Positions 50,695-60,150 are shown, counted from the first letter of the stretch. The stretch: DNA of 64,000 bases from UBA1413 sp964567485 (GCA_964567485.1 CAZMMX010000003.1:62001-126000), one strand, 5' to 3'. Made by a program: numbers and translations. The notes: a model not told the origin generated them from the letters alone.

Positions 50695-52443
50695 TTATTC
50701 TTCTATGAATCTTTTCTCTTTGATTTTCTGTTTCAGGGTGGGCGATTCCGACCCCCACTCCAGCGCTTTCTCCCAGTTTTTGAGAGCTTCTTCTGTATGT
50801 CCCATCATGATCAGAATATCGCCGTAATGCTCAATAAGGGTGGCATTCTGTTCTTCGGAGTGGGACAGGGCGGTTTCCATGTAAAACCGTGCCAGGGCGT
50901 AGCTTTTCTTTTTGAAGAGCACCCAGGCATAGGTATCGAGGTAGGTCGCGTTATCGGGAAAGCGTTCGATGACGCGGCCGCTCAACCTTTCGGCCTTTTC
51001 CAGCTCCCTGTTGGCCAGAGAGAGGTAATAGGCATAATTGTTCATGGCGATAAAGTTCTCGGGGTCGAGGGTCAGGGCCTGATCGAAGAGGGCAAAAGCT
51101 TCGTCGGGCTTATTCAGTTTGTAGAGGGCCTCACCCTTGAGGAAAACCATCTGTCCCTGCAGGAACTTATTATCGACTACGTAGGTCAGTCCCTCTTCCA
51201 CGATGCCGGCGGCATCGTCATAGCGGCTCAGCTGAAGGGCGCCGATGGCCTGAAAGAAGTAAAACTGCGCCTGGTTGGGGTAGAGGTCCAGGGCACGCCG
51301 CCCGTGGTCGTACAAAGCCTGCCAGTCCTGCAGGTCATTATCGAGATAAAGGATCTGCTCCCATATGGCAAAATCGCTCACTCCGCTATCGATCACTTTA
51401 AGCAGCTGATCGCGGGCTTCCCGGGGGCGTTCATTGCGGATGAGGTACTCGGCAAAGAGGGAGGTGATCCGGTAATCGTCGGGGTGTTTTTCGGTCAGAA
51501 GGATGATCAGCTCCTCATTCTGTTCCGGACGAAGGGGCATTTCGGCATTTGGCCCGGTATGAAGGAGGTAGAGCTGTAGTTTGGTATCCAGGTCAACCCC
51601 GTCGCTTTTAAAGCCGTCGAGGGTATAATTCCAGGCCCTGGCGGTATCGCCACCGGCCAGGTAAAAAGAGGCCAGTGAGAAATTGACAAAACCGTTGGCG
51701 GGGTCGAGTTCCAGGATTTTCAGGTAGTTTTTGAGGGCGTTATCGCGGTCGCCCTGTTCCTTGTAGAGGTCGGCCAGTAATCCGTAATAGCGGGTATCGG
51801 AGGGATTGGAGGCGATCAGGCGCTGCACTTCCGCGAAAGCCTCCTTCACCCGGCCGGCCTCCATGAGCAGATCCTGACGGGCCATGGAAATCTGGTCGTT
51901 GATGCCACTCTTTTTCTCCAGGTCCCCGAAAGCCTTCAGGGCTTCGTCCACCTTTTTGGCCCTGCCCAGCTCCATGGCTTTCATGTAGAGGTACTCCTCG
52001 CGATCGGGTTCCATTTTCGAAAGCTGATCGAATAGCCCGGCAGCTTCGGCGCTCTTGCCCGTCTGCTGGTAAATGCGGGCCAGCAGCAACTTGTACCACT
52101 TATTCTCCGAATTGACCGATATGGCCTTTTCCAGAAGCAGGGAAGCACTGGTGAGGTCGTTGTTCATCAGATGCAGGTTGGCCAGCTCGTACATGGCGGC
52201 AGAAGAGTTGGGATCGATTTCGAGACACGCCGATAACAAGGAGACCGCCTTCTGGGGATTGCCCACCATTTTCTGTTTCAACGCCTCGATAAAGAGATAC
52301 TCGAGCTCTTTATTCTTCTCTCCGGAAAGCGGGAGTTGCGGAGTACCCCCTTGTGGCACTTCCACCGAAGCCTTTCGCGGGGCAGAACAGGAAACGGCCA
52401 TTCCTGACAACAGAATGATTATCCAGATAAATTTTGTCTTCAT
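50695..52443 (-). CDS. TPR-repeat lipoprotein
   Basis: 582 residues. Lipobox MAVSC places the lipidated Cys at 19. The rest is a TPR array (about 45-580), with repeats such as AVSLLSACLEIDPNSSAAMYELA, ALKNYLKILELDPANGFVNFSLA and AFALFDQALTLDPENFIAMNNYA (each quoted in part). Likely an envelope scaffold. The ATG at 52443, preceded by GGTGAAGAA, is chosen over an upstream in-frame start overlapping dut. The order dut-TPR-DUF4292-M23 recurs in Bacteroidota as I recall. Confidence 0.88.
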   Translation of the reverse strand: MKTKFIWIIILLSGMAVSCSAPRKASVEVPQGGTPQLPLSGEKNKELEYLFIEALKQKMVGNPQKAVSLLSACLEIDPNSSAAMYELANLHLMNNDLTSASLLLEKAISVNSENKWYKLLLARIYQQTGKSAEAAGLFDQLSKMEPDREEYLYMKAMELGRAKKVDEALKAFGDLEKKSGINDQISMARQDLLMEAGRVKEAFAEVQRLIASNPSDTRYYGLLADLYKEQGDRDNALKNYLKILELDPANGFVNFSLASFYLAGGDTARAWNYTLDGFKSDGVDLDTKLQLYLLHTGPNAEMPLRPEQNEELIILLTEKHPDDYRITSLFAEYLIRNERPREARDQLLKVIDSGVSDFAIWEQILYLDNDLQDWQALYDHGRRALDLYPNQAQFYFFQAIGALQLSRYDDAAGIVEEGLTYVVDNKFLQGQMVFLKGEALYKLNKPDEAFALFDQALTLDPENFIAMNNYAYYLSLANRELEKAERLSGRVIERFPDNATYLDTYAWVLFKKKSYALARFYMETALSHSEEQNATLIEHYGDILIMMGHTEEALKNWEKALEWGSESPTLKQKIKEKRFIEE

Positions 52444-52480
52444 TTCTTCACCTTTTTCCGGAACGGCCGGAATCTCATTT

Positions 52481-52915
52481 TCAATTTTTCCCGGTATGGC
52501 CGAATCCTCCCTCACCACGGATGGTGGGTTCCAACTGATGGGTCAGCTGCCATTCCACCCGGGCATGAGAGGCCACCACCATCTGGCAAATACGGTCCCC
52601 GTTACGCACGGTGAACTCCTCGGAAGAGAGGTTGACCAGGATCACACAGATCTCACCCCGGTAGTCAGCGTCAATGGTTCCGGGAGTGTTCAGCACGGTA
52701 ATGCCCTTCTTAAGGGCCAGGCCGCTGCGGGGTCTGATCTGTGCCTCATACCCCTCGGGGATTTCCACATATAATCCGGTAGGGATCAGCTTTCTCTCCA
52801 GAGGTTTCAACACCACCTCCTCTTCCAGAAACGCCCTCAGATCCATTCCTGCCGAAAGAGGAGTACTGTAGGCCGGCAAAACATTGCCCGACCGGTTGAC
52901 GATCTTAACTTCCAT
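52481..52915 (-). CDS. dut: dUTP diphosphatase (trimeric dUTPase)
   Basis: 144 residues with all five dUTPase motifs: AGMDLRAFL, RPRSGLALK, NTPGTIDADYRGEI, RICQMVV and the C-terminal GGFGHTGK arm (usually GGFGSTG). It hydrolyses dUTP to dUMP. First gene of the dut-TPR-DUF4292-EnvC-like operon, with a TATATTTG box 20 bases upstream. Confidence 0.96.
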   Translation of the reverse strand: MEVKIVNRSGNVLPAYSTPLSAGMDLRAFLEEEVVLKPLERKLIPTGLYVEIPEGYEAQIRPRSGLALKKGITVLNTPGTIDADYRGEICVILVNLSSEEFTVRNGDRICQMVVASHARVEWQLTHQLEPTIRGEGGFGHTGKN

Positions 52916-52935
52916 AGAATCATCCGTAAAAGGCG

Positions 52936-52943
52936 CAAATATA
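52936..52943 (-). promoter_or_regulatory. Candidate -7 box (TATATTTG) for the dut operon
   Basis: Perfect TAnnTTTG on the minus strand (TATATTTGCGCC), 20 bases upstream of the dut ATG. A TTTC about 14 bases further upstream is a weak -33. Confidence 0.5.
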
Positions 52944-53053
52944 GGGAAATCACCAGAAATCAGGGAGGCTTTAACAATTATTATAGGTGAGGTGGATGGA
53001 TGACCTTGCCGGGGAATTTCCTATTTTTACACCATCTCCCTGATAAAATAACC

Positions 53054-53854
53054 ATGCCGGGTACCATTTTTGATATCAAGTGTTTTGCCGTGCACGACGG
53101 ACCGGGAATACGGACCACGGTCTTCCTGAAGGGGTGTCCCCTTCAATGCCGCTGGTGCCACAATCCGGAGGGCCGGGATCCTGAACCCTGCTGTACCGAA
53201 CGGAAAATTCCCTTTGACGGCCGGGAGTTCAGCGAGGAGGAGGTCACCGGGCGGCGGGTGACCTGCGGGGAGGTGATGGCAGAAGTCCTCAAAGAACGGC
53301 TGATCATGGAAGAGAGTGGCGGCGGGGTGACCTTCTCGGGAGGAGAGCCCCTGATGCAGGCGGCTTTTCTGGCCGAACTGCTGACGGCCTGCAGGGAGGA
53401 GGGATTCCATACCGCCGTGGACACCTCGGGCTATGCCGTCCGTAGCGACCTGGCCACCGTCGCCCCTCTGACCTCCCTTTTCCTTTACGACCTCAAGGTG
53501 ATCGACGAAGGAATCCACCGCCGCACCACAGGACTCTCCAATGCCATGATCCTGGCCAACTTCAGGTGGCTGGCAGACCAGGGCTATACCATGAGGGTGA
53601 GGATTCCCCTGATCAGGGAGATCTCGGCGACCCCCAAAAATATCAGGGAAACCCTGGATTTTCTGGCACCTCATGCCGGGGTAATCGATCAGGTAGACCT
53701 GCTTCCCTATCATCGCACCGGAGTCCACAAATACCAGAAGCTCGGCATCCGTTGCGACATGCCGGCGTCAGAAGCAGAACCTTCGGCGCACGAGGTGGAG
53801 GAGATCGCCACCCTCTTCCGGGAGAAAGGCTTCAGGGTCAAAACAGGAGGCTAG
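53054..53854 (+). CDS. Glycyl-radical enzyme activase (radical SAM), compact form
   Basis: 266 residues starting MPGTIFDIKCFAVHDGPGIR. The radical SAM motif is CPLQCRWC (Cys28, Cys32, Cys35), followed by SGGGVTFSGGEPL, DTSGY and DLKVID. The long ferredoxin-like insert with two more 4Fe-4S clusters seen in many such activases is not present: only scattered Cys (PEPCC, RVTCG) remain. The enzyme should install the glycyl radical on the downstream HypD-like protein, 50 bases away. ATG 53054 fits the conserved start; the longer frame is not supported. Confidence 0.88.
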   Translation: MPGTIFDIKCFAVHDGPGIRTTVFLKGCPLQCRWCHNPEGRDPEPCCTERKIPFDGREFSEEEVTGRRVTCGEVMAEVLKERLIMEESGGGVTFSGGEPLMQAAFLAELLTACREEGFHTAVDTSGYAVRSDLATVAPLTSLFLYDLKVIDEGIHRRTTGLSNAMILANFRWLADQGYTMRVRIPLIREISATPKNIRETLDFLAPHAGVIDQVDLLPYHRTGVHKYQKLGIRCDMPASEAEPSAHEVEEIATLFREKGFRVKTGG

Positions 53855-53904
53855 CTCCGGGAATAACTTACATAAAATCAAAATAGCATAAAACTGACAT
53901 CCCT

Positions 53905-56271
53905 ATGATGACGCCAAGGATTAAGAGACTGAGGGAAGAGAGTTTGCAGGCAGAGCCGCGCATTTCGGCAGAGCGGGGATTGTTGGTCACCCGGTTTTAC
54001 CGTGACCACCTCTCTTTCGGCGAATCGGTACCGGTGCAGCGGGCCCATGCCTTCCGTTACATTTTGGAGAACAAGGAGATATGCATCAACGACGGGGAGC
54101 TGATCGTTGGGGAGAGGGGGCCGGCACCCAAGGCGACGCCCACTTATCCCGAAATCAACGTGCACTCCCCCGAAGACCTGGAGATCCTGAACAGCCGTGA
54201 GAAGGTGTGGTTCCGGGTCGATGAGGCCACCCGTAAGGCTTTCGAAGAGGAGATCATTCCCTTCTGGAAGGGGCGGTCAAACCGTGACAGGATCATGGCA
54301 GCCATGGCTCCGGAGTGGAAGGAGGCCTATGATGCGGGTATTTTCACGGAATTCATGGAGCAGAGGGCTCCCGGGCATACCGTTGCCGGAGGCAAGATAT
54401 ACCGCAAGGGGATGGTCGACATCATCGATGATATCGACCAGGCCCTGGCGGCCCTCGATTTCGGCAAGGAGGGAAATGCCTATTTGCGGCATGAGGAGCT
54501 GAAGGCCATGCGCATTGCCGCGGAAGCCCTGATCATGTATGCCGGGCGCCACGCCGTATGCCTTGAGGAGCGGGCCACCGGGGAAAGCGATCCAGCACGG
54601 GCCCGGGAGCTCATGCGTATGGCTGCGATCTGCCGCAGGGTACCCGCCCACGCCCCGGAAACCTTCCACGAAGCCCTCCAGTATTACTGGTTTGTCCACC
54701 TGGGCGTTATCACCGAACTCAACCCGTGGGACAGCTTCAATCCCGGGCGCCTCGACCAGCACCTGGCCCCCTTTTATGAGAAGGAGGTGAGCCGGGGAAC
54801 CCTCACCCACGAAGAGGCCACAGAACTGCTCCAGTCGTTCTGGATCAAATTCAACAACCACCCGGCCCCCCCAAAAGTGGGGATCACCGCCCTCGAAAGC
54901 AATACCTATACCGATTTTGCGCTCATCAATGTGGGAGGAGTCAGGGAAGACGGCTCCGACGGGGTGAACGAAATGAGCTATATGCTCCTCGACGTGATCG
55001 AGGAGATGCGCTTGCTGCAACCCAGCTCTATGGTCCAGCTGAGTAAGAAAAACCCCGATCGTTTTATCGACAGGGCCATGAAAATCATCAAAACCGGGTT
55101 CGGGCAGCCGTCGGTTTTTAACACCGACGCCATCATCCAGGAGCTTACGCGCCAGGGCAAGGATATTGCCGATGCCCGCAACGGAGGAGCCAGCGGATGC
55201 GTGGAGAGCGGCGCCTTCGGCACCGAGAGCTATATCCTCACAGGCTATTTCAACCTTCCCAAGATCCTGGAACTTACCCTGCACAACGGAAGAGACCCCC
55301 GCACAGGAAAACAGACCGGCCTGGCCACCGGCGACCCTGGAAGCTTTACCACCTTCGGGGAGCTGCTGGAGGCTTTCCGGAAGCAGGTGAACCATTTCGT
55401 GGCCCTCAAGGTGAGGGGAAGTAACATCATCGAATCGATTTTCATGGAACATGTTCCCACGCCGTTTCTCTCTCTTATCATTGACGATTGTGTGGCTCGC
55501 GGTATCGATTACATCAGCGGGGGAGCCCGTTACAACACCAATTACATCCAGGGGGTGGGTCTGGGAACCGTCACCGACAGCCTCACCGCCCTCAAAAAGG
55601 CAGTATTTGAGGAGCAGGAGCTTTCCCTGCCGGGGTTCCTGGCCATCCTCGACGCCGACTTCGAAGGGCATGAGGAGTGGCGGTACCGGTTGGTATACAA
55701 GATGCCCAAATATGGAAACGACGACCCGGAAGCCGACCGGCAGTTGTCTGACGTGTTTGAGATTTACTACCAGGCGGTGAACGGCCACAGCTCCCCACGG
55801 GGTGCCGCCTACCGGATCAACCTGCTGCCGACCACCTGCCACATCTACTTCGGGAGTGTTCTGGGGGCCAGTGCCGACGGGAGAAAAGCCAGACAACCGG
55901 TCTCCGAGGGGATTTCACCCGTCCAGGGTGCCGACACCCGGGGTCCCTCGGCAGTCATCCGCTCAGCAGCCAAAATCGACCACCTCCGCACCGGAGGAAC
56001 CCTGCTGAACCAGAAATTCTCACCTTCCTTCTTCTATGACGACGACTCCGTCAGAAAGGTCTCCTCCCTGGTGCGGAGCTATTTCAGGATGGACGGCCAC
56101 CATATCCAGTTCAATGTGGTCGATGCCGCCACCCTGCGCGATGCCCGGAAACACCCGGAAAAATACCGCGACCTCATCGTCAGGGTGGCCGGCTACAGCG
56201 ATTATTTCAACGACCTGGGAGAGGAGCTCCAGGAGGAGATCATCCAACGTACCGAACACGGGACCCTTTGA
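53905..56271 (+). CDS. hypD: Glycyl-radical enzyme, probable trans-4-hydroxy-L-proline dehydratase
   Basis: 788 residues of the PFL/dehydratase superfamily. The active Cys432 lies in GGASGCVESG with Glu434 two residues on, the radical Gly763 in VRVAGYSDYF. His158 (MEQRAPGHTV) and Asp276 (NPWDSF) also sit exactly two positions below the HypD residues I remember (Cys434, Glu436, Gly765, His160, Asp278), as does the motif EFMEQRAPGHTV. This offset pattern favours HypD, which dehydrates hydroxyproline to pyrroline-5-carboxylate. Glycerol or choline-type relatives remain possible. proC is not adjacent. The activase gene precedes it. Confidence 0.82.
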   Translation: MMTPRIKRLREESLQAEPRISAERGLLVTRFYRDHLSFGESVPVQRAHAFRYILENKEICINDGELIVGERGPAPKATPTYPEINVHSPEDLEILNSREKVWFRVDEATRKAFEEEIIPFWKGRSNRDRIMAAMAPEWKEAYDAGIFTEFMEQRAPGHTVAGGKIYRKGMVDIIDDIDQALAALDFGKEGNAYLRHEELKAMRIAAEALIMYAGRHAVCLEERATGESDPARARELMRMAAICRRVPAHAPETFHEALQYYWFVHLGVITELNPWDSFNPGRLDQHLAPFYEKEVSRGTLTHEEATELLQSFWIKFNNHPAPPKVGITALESNTYTDFALINVGGVREDGSDGVNEMSYMLLDVIEEMRLLQPSSMVQLSKKNPDRFIDRAMKIIKTGFGQPSVFNTDAIIQELTRQGKDIADARNGGASGCVESGAFGTESYILTGYFNLPKILELTLHNGRDPRTGKQTGLATGDPGSFTTFGELLEAFRKQVNHFVALKVRGSNIIESIFMEHVPTPFLSLIIDDCVARGIDYISGGARYNTNYIQGVGLGTVTDSLTALKKAVFEEQELSLPGFLAILDADFEGHEEWRYRLVYKMPKYGNDDPEADRQLSDVFEIYYQAVNGHSSPRGAAYRINLLPTTCHIYFGSVLGASADGRKARQPVSEGISPVQGADTRGPSAVIRSAAKIDHLRTGGTLLNQKFSPSFFYDDDSVRKVSSLVRSYFRMDGHHIQFNVVDAATLRDARKHPEKYRDLIVRVAGYSDYFNDLGEELQEEIIQRTEHGTL

Positions 56272-56301
56272 TTCCGAGCGGGAAATTCCTGCCAGAATCA
56301 C

Positions 56302-56309
56302 TATGTTTG
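56302..56309 (+). promoter_or_regulatory. Candidate -7 box (TATGTTTG) before the membrane protein and pulA
   Basis: TATGTTTG fits TAnnTTTG. It overlaps the in-frame ATG at 56303; if it is a promoter the real start is ATG 56324. No -33 element at proper spacing. Confidence 0.35.
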
Positions 56310-56323
56310 CACAAATTTTCCGC

Positions 56324-56872
56324 ATGAAGCTTTTTTTCCGGATGACTCTCCTGCTGCTCGTTCCCCTGACGGCCTCTGCCGTCAACGTCAAGGGGCCCGA
56401 CGGTTATGCCGTCGCGGGGATACTCCTGACCCTGGCCATTCCCACAGGTATCTATTTTTTTGTGAACTGGCTCCGTAACCGGGGGAAGACACCCACCGGA
56501 AAACAAAAGCGATACAACAGAAAAAAATATACCGTCGTACTCGAAAAAAACAGGCTCTATTACCCCGATTACCTGATTCTCAAGGTGACCAACAGCGGAA
56601 ATGCCGATCTTGACCTCGACCGTCCTCTGTTGACATTCAGCAATATATGGCTGAAAAGGAATTTCCGGCTCAAGGGGACCAACAGTTACCACTTTTACCC
56701 GTTACTCCTGGAACCGGGGAAGACCCATGAACTCACCATTGACCTGACCCCCTTTTATCGTCACGACAAGAGACTGAAAGGATTTCCCAGAGTGACGGTC
56801 ACGGTGAATGAAGTGGGCAGCACCCGCGGAGTCTCCCAAAGTGTAATGCTCCGAAAAACCCTGTTGCGTTAA
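56324..56872 (+). CDS. Membrane protein of unknown function upstream of pulA
   Basis: 182 residues from ATG 56324 (189 from 56303). A first hydrophobic segment looks like a signal peptide (MTLLLLVPLTASA), a second at about residues 27-48 (YAVAGILLTLAIPTGIYFFV) is a membrane span, followed by a basic linker and a beta-rich domain (about 70-182, YYPDYLILKVTNSGNADLDL, FYRHDKRLKGFPRVTVTVNE). I do not recognise the family. It lies 52 bases after hypD and only 2 bases before pulA, so it is probably co-transcribed with pulA. Confidence 0.7.
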   Translation: MKLFFRMTLLLLVPLTASAVNVKGPDGYAVAGILLTLAIPTGIYFFVNWLRNRGKTPTGKQKRYNRKKYTVVLEKNRLYYPDYLILKVTNSGNADLDLDRPLLTFSNIWLKRNFRLKGTNSYHFYPLLLEPGKTHELTIDLTPFYRHDKRLKGFPRVTVTVNEVGSTRGVSQSVMLRKTLLR

Positions 56873-56874
56873 CC

Positions 56875-58836
56875 ATGAGGAACTGGCATTTCAACCATAT
56901 TGATTTTTCGACGTATCCCCATTATTCCGGGAAAGACCTGGGGGTGACCTGCCACGGGGGAAAGACCCGGTTCCGGTTATGGGCCCCCACGGCGCGCATG
57001 GTCGACCTCCGTCTCTTCAACACAGGAAAGGGAGGAAGACCCCTCAGGGTCATTGCTATGGAGCGTGCCGAGGCAGGAACCTGGCTGTATGAGGACACTG
57101 ATGACCTCACGGGTATCTATTACACCTTTCAGGTCAACGACGGGGAGTGGCTCCATGAAGTCCCCGACCCCTATGCCCGTGCCGTGGGCGTCAACGGTCA
57201 CCGGGGTATGGTCGTCGACCTGGAGAGCACCAACCCTCAGGGATGGAAAAACGACAAGGGACCCCGCCTGCAATCCTTCACCGATTGGATCATTTACGAA
57301 ACCCACGTCCGTGATTTCTCCATCGCCCCGGAATCAGGAATCTCCCATAAAGGGAAATACCTGGGTTTCACCGAGGAAAATACCGCTACCCCCACGGGTG
57401 AGACCACCGGGCTCTCCTATCTGAAGGAATTGGGCATCACCCATGTCCACCTGCTGCCGGTCAATGATTTCCAGACCGTGGATGACGAGTTTCCCCTGCT
57501 GAAATACAATTGGGGTTATGACCCCCAGAATTATAATGCCCCTGAGGGTTCGTATGCCTCCGATCCTTATGACGGAAGTGTCAGAATCAGGGAACTCAAA
57601 ATGCTGATTAACGCTTTACATGACCAGGGTATCGGGGTGATTCTCGATGTGGTCTATAACCACACCTGGCTGACCAAAGGATCGGTTTTTAACCAGACCG
57701 TTCCTGGGTATTACTATCGTCAGAACCCTGACGGTTCCTTTTCCAATGGTTCGGGATGCGGCAATGAAATCGCCACAGAACGCTTCATGGTGCGAAAATT
57801 CATCATTGACTCCCTGAAATATTGGATCAAGGAGTACCATATCGACGGCTTCCGGTTTGACCTGATGGGCATTTTCGACAATGAGACCATCAGGCATATC
57901 AGATATGAGATTGACAAGAAGGATCCGGCGATTTTCCTGTATGGTGAAGGATGGGCAGGAGGGCCGAGTCCCATGCCTGAATTTCGCCGGGCCGTGAAAA
58001 GGAACATCACCCATCTTCCGGGGATTGCCGCTTTTTGTGATGACATGCGCGATGCCCTGAAGGGAAACCACGGACTCAAAACCAGCCTGGGATTTATCAG
58101 CGGACGGGCTCTTCGGGAGGAAGCTGTGAAATTCGGGATCGTGGCAGCCACCTGGCATCCCCAGATCGTCTATAGTTATGTCGAGAGTTCCCAGGAGCCC
58201 TGGGCTGCCGAACCGGCACAGTGCATCAATTATGTCTCCTGTCACGACAACTACACCCTCTTCGACAAGCTGAGAATGAGCCTTCCTGAGGCATCGGAGG
58301 AAGAACTCCGCAAGAGGGTAAAACTCGCCGGAGCCATCCTCCTCACCTCGCAGGGAGTTCCCTTCCTCCATTCAGGCATGGAATTCTGCCGTTCCAAAGG
58401 GGGACACGGTAACTCCTACAAGTCACCCGATATCATCAACCGCCTGGACTGGTCTAACAGAAACAGCTTTGCTGATGTAAACGACTATTATATCCACCTG
58501 ATCAGACTCCGGAAGAACCATCCCCTCTTCCGCATGACCCAGGCCGAAATGATCAGGAAAAATCTCAATTTTTGCATTGAATACAAGGTAGGCGTGGTCA
58601 CTTACTGTCTCAAGGGGAAAAACACGGGAGACCCCTGGGAACAGGCCATTGTCATTTTCAACGGGAACAGGGAAGAAGTCAGCATCACCCTGCCGGCCGG
58701 CCGCTTCCACATCATTGCCTCAGGCGACCTGATCGATGAGGAAGGAATGGAAATCCTTGAAGGAGGGAGTGTGACGGTGGCCCCGATATCCATGATGCTG
58801 CTGGCCCGGTGGCCGGAAGGACCTCACAGCGTGTGA
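56875..58836 (+). CDS. pulA: Type I pullulanase (GH13)
   Basis: 653 residues without a signal peptide, so cytoplasmic. A CBM48-like N-terminal domain (TRFRLWAPTARMVDLRLF, residues about 28-110) precedes the GH13 barrel, with the pullulanase motif YNWGYDPQNYNAPEGSYA, VYNHT, nucleophile Asp329 in DGFRFDLMG, acid/base Glu358 in YGEGW and Asp458 in SCHDN. It debranches alpha-1,6 links in glycogen-derived oligosaccharides or pullulan. It is co-oriented with the unknown membrane protein gene and converges with ald. Confidence 0.95.
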   Translation: MRNWHFNHIDFSTYPHYSGKDLGVTCHGGKTRFRLWAPTARMVDLRLFNTGKGGRPLRVIAMERAEAGTWLYEDTDDLTGIYYTFQVNDGEWLHEVPDPYARAVGVNGHRGMVVDLESTNPQGWKNDKGPRLQSFTDWIIYETHVRDFSIAPESGISHKGKYLGFTEENTATPTGETTGLSYLKELGITHVHLLPVNDFQTVDDEFPLLKYNWGYDPQNYNAPEGSYASDPYDGSVRIRELKMLINALHDQGIGVILDVVYNHTWLTKGSVFNQTVPGYYYRQNPDGSFSNGSGCGNEIATERFMVRKFIIDSLKYWIKEYHIDGFRFDLMGIFDNETIRHIRYEIDKKDPAIFLYGEGWAGGPSPMPEFRRAVKRNITHLPGIAAFCDDMRDALKGNHGLKTSLGFISGRALREEAVKFGIVAATWHPQIVYSYVESSQEPWAAEPAQCINYVSCHDNYTLFDKLRMSLPEASEEELRKRVKLAGAILLTSQGVPFLHSGMEFCRSKGGHGNSYKSPDIINRLDWSNRNSFADVNDYYIHLIRLRKNHPLFRMTQAEMIRKNLNFCIEYKVGVVTYCLKGKNTGDPWEQAIVIFNGNREEVSITLPAGRFHIIASGDLIDEEGMEILEGGSVTVAPISMMLLARWPEGPHSV

Positions 58837-58882
58837 CCTCACCATGGCCGGGCGGCAGCTGCGGGCCCCCGGAAGGCAGTTG

Positions 58883-60103
58883 TCAGAAGGCGGCCAACAA
58901 CAGGTCGATATCCTTGACCGGCAGGTTAAACTGATCGCCGACATCCTTGTTGGTGAGAATTCCATGGTAGAGGTACACGCCCCTGCGGAAACCCTGAGAT
59001 GTTTTGATATAATGGTCGACCCCACCACTGTCGCCGATGGCCAGCAGTTCGGGAATCAGGATGTTGCTCAGGGAAATGGAGGCTGTGCGGGCCACCAGTG
59101 AGGGGACGTTGGGGACACAATAGTGGACCACCCCGTGTTTGCGGAAAACAGGATTTTTCAGGTCGGTCAGGTGGGTGGTCTCGAAACACCCTCCCTGGCT
59201 GGCGTTCAGGTCAATGATGATGGCCCCTTCCTTGATATTCTGCACCATCTCTTCAGTGACCCGGAATGCCGGCGTTTCATTGAAAGGCTGTGCCCCCACC
59301 ACGGCATCGGCCGAAAGCAACGCCTTTTTCAGCACCTTGGGGTAAAATACCGAGGTGAAAACCCTCCTTCCCAGTTTTTCTTCCAGCCGGCTCAGCCGCT
59401 CCACGGAAGTGTCGAAGACCTTGACGATGATTCCCAGGCTGAGGGCCGCACGGGCCGCAAACTCGGCAGCCGTACCCGAACCGATGATGACCATCTCGGC
59501 GGGCGTGATCCCCGTCACATCCCCAAAGAGAACCCCCTTGCCTCCCCGCGAGGTACTCAGGTACTCACTGGCAATAGTAATGGAGGTAATCCCTGAAATC
59601 TGGCTCATTTGATGGACAAAGGGAAGAAATCCATTCTCATTTTCAAGATATTCGTAGGCAAGACAGGTCATCTTTTTCTGCATCAGCTTTTCGATAGACT
59701 CAAGGCAGTGGGACTGTATCTGCATGTTGGAGATGACCACCTGGTTTCCCCTCAGCAGGGCTGTTTCCCGGGCGTCAAAAGGGGCTACCCGCAGGACGAT
59801 GTCGCACTGCATCACCTCCCCCTTATCCTTGACGACCCTGGCCCCTGCCTCGGCGTATTCCCTGTCGGAATAGCTGGCATGACTGCCGGCACCACTCTCC
59901 AGGGTAATCTCATGACCATGGGATACCAGCAAATCGACCGCCTGAGGAGTCAGGGGAACACGGTACTCCACCTTTTCGTCATCGGAAGGAATCCCTATGA
60001 CGATCTTTTTCTCCCGCTGCCGCAATTCCAGCATCTCCTCCCGGGGAAGCAGCATGCTCCGGGAAACCGGCATCCCTGTCCTGTTCTTATCTTTATTGGT
60101 CAT
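58883..60103 (-). CDS. ald: Alanine dehydrogenase
   Basis: 406 residues, about 35 longer at the N-terminus than typical alanine dehydrogenase, which is usual in Bacteroidota as I recall. Conserved: IGIPSDDEKVEYRVPLTPQAV, the Lys/His substrate site (LMQKKMTCLAYEYLENE), the NAD Rossmann motif VIIGSGTAAEFAARAA, and the C-terminal NVPSLVARTAS. It interconverts L-alanine and pyruvate plus ammonia with NAD. Start ATG 60103 (MTNKDKNRTG); longer frames run through non-coding sequence. It is 47 bases after tsaE. Confidence 0.93.
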   Translation of the reverse strand: MTNKDKNRTGMPVSRSMLLPREEMLELRQREKKIVIGIPSDDEKVEYRVPLTPQAVDLLVSHGHEITLESGAGSHASYSDREYAEAGARVVKDKGEVMQCDIVLRVAPFDARETALLRGNQVVISNMQIQSHCLESIEKLMQKKMTCLAYEYLENENGFLPFVHQMSQISGITSITIASEYLSTSRGGKGVLFGDVTGITPAEMVIIGSGTAAEFAARAALSLGIIVKVFDTSVERLSRLEEKLGRRVFTSVFYPKVLKKALLSADAVVGAQPFNETPAFRVTEEMVQNIKEGAIIIDLNASQGGCFETTHLTDLKNPVFRKHGVVHYCVPNVPSLVARTASISLSNILIPELLAIGDSGGVDHYIKTSQGFRRGVYLYHGILTNKDVGDQFNLPVKDIDLLLAAF

Positions 60104-60150
60104 GTCGTCATTTCTGTGGTGAGTTAAAGTTACATCCAAAGCATGAATTT

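Noticed and set aside
54277..55896. 539-codon open frame antisense to hypD
   Set aside because: A shadow frame produced by GC-rich codon bias; it resembles no family, and the plus strand carries an intact glycyl-radical enzyme.
53905..56271. Annotation as pyruvate formate-lyase
   Set aside because: PFL has two adjacent active-site Cys (CC); here a single Cys432 is followed by V-E, the pattern of glycyl-radical dehydratases.
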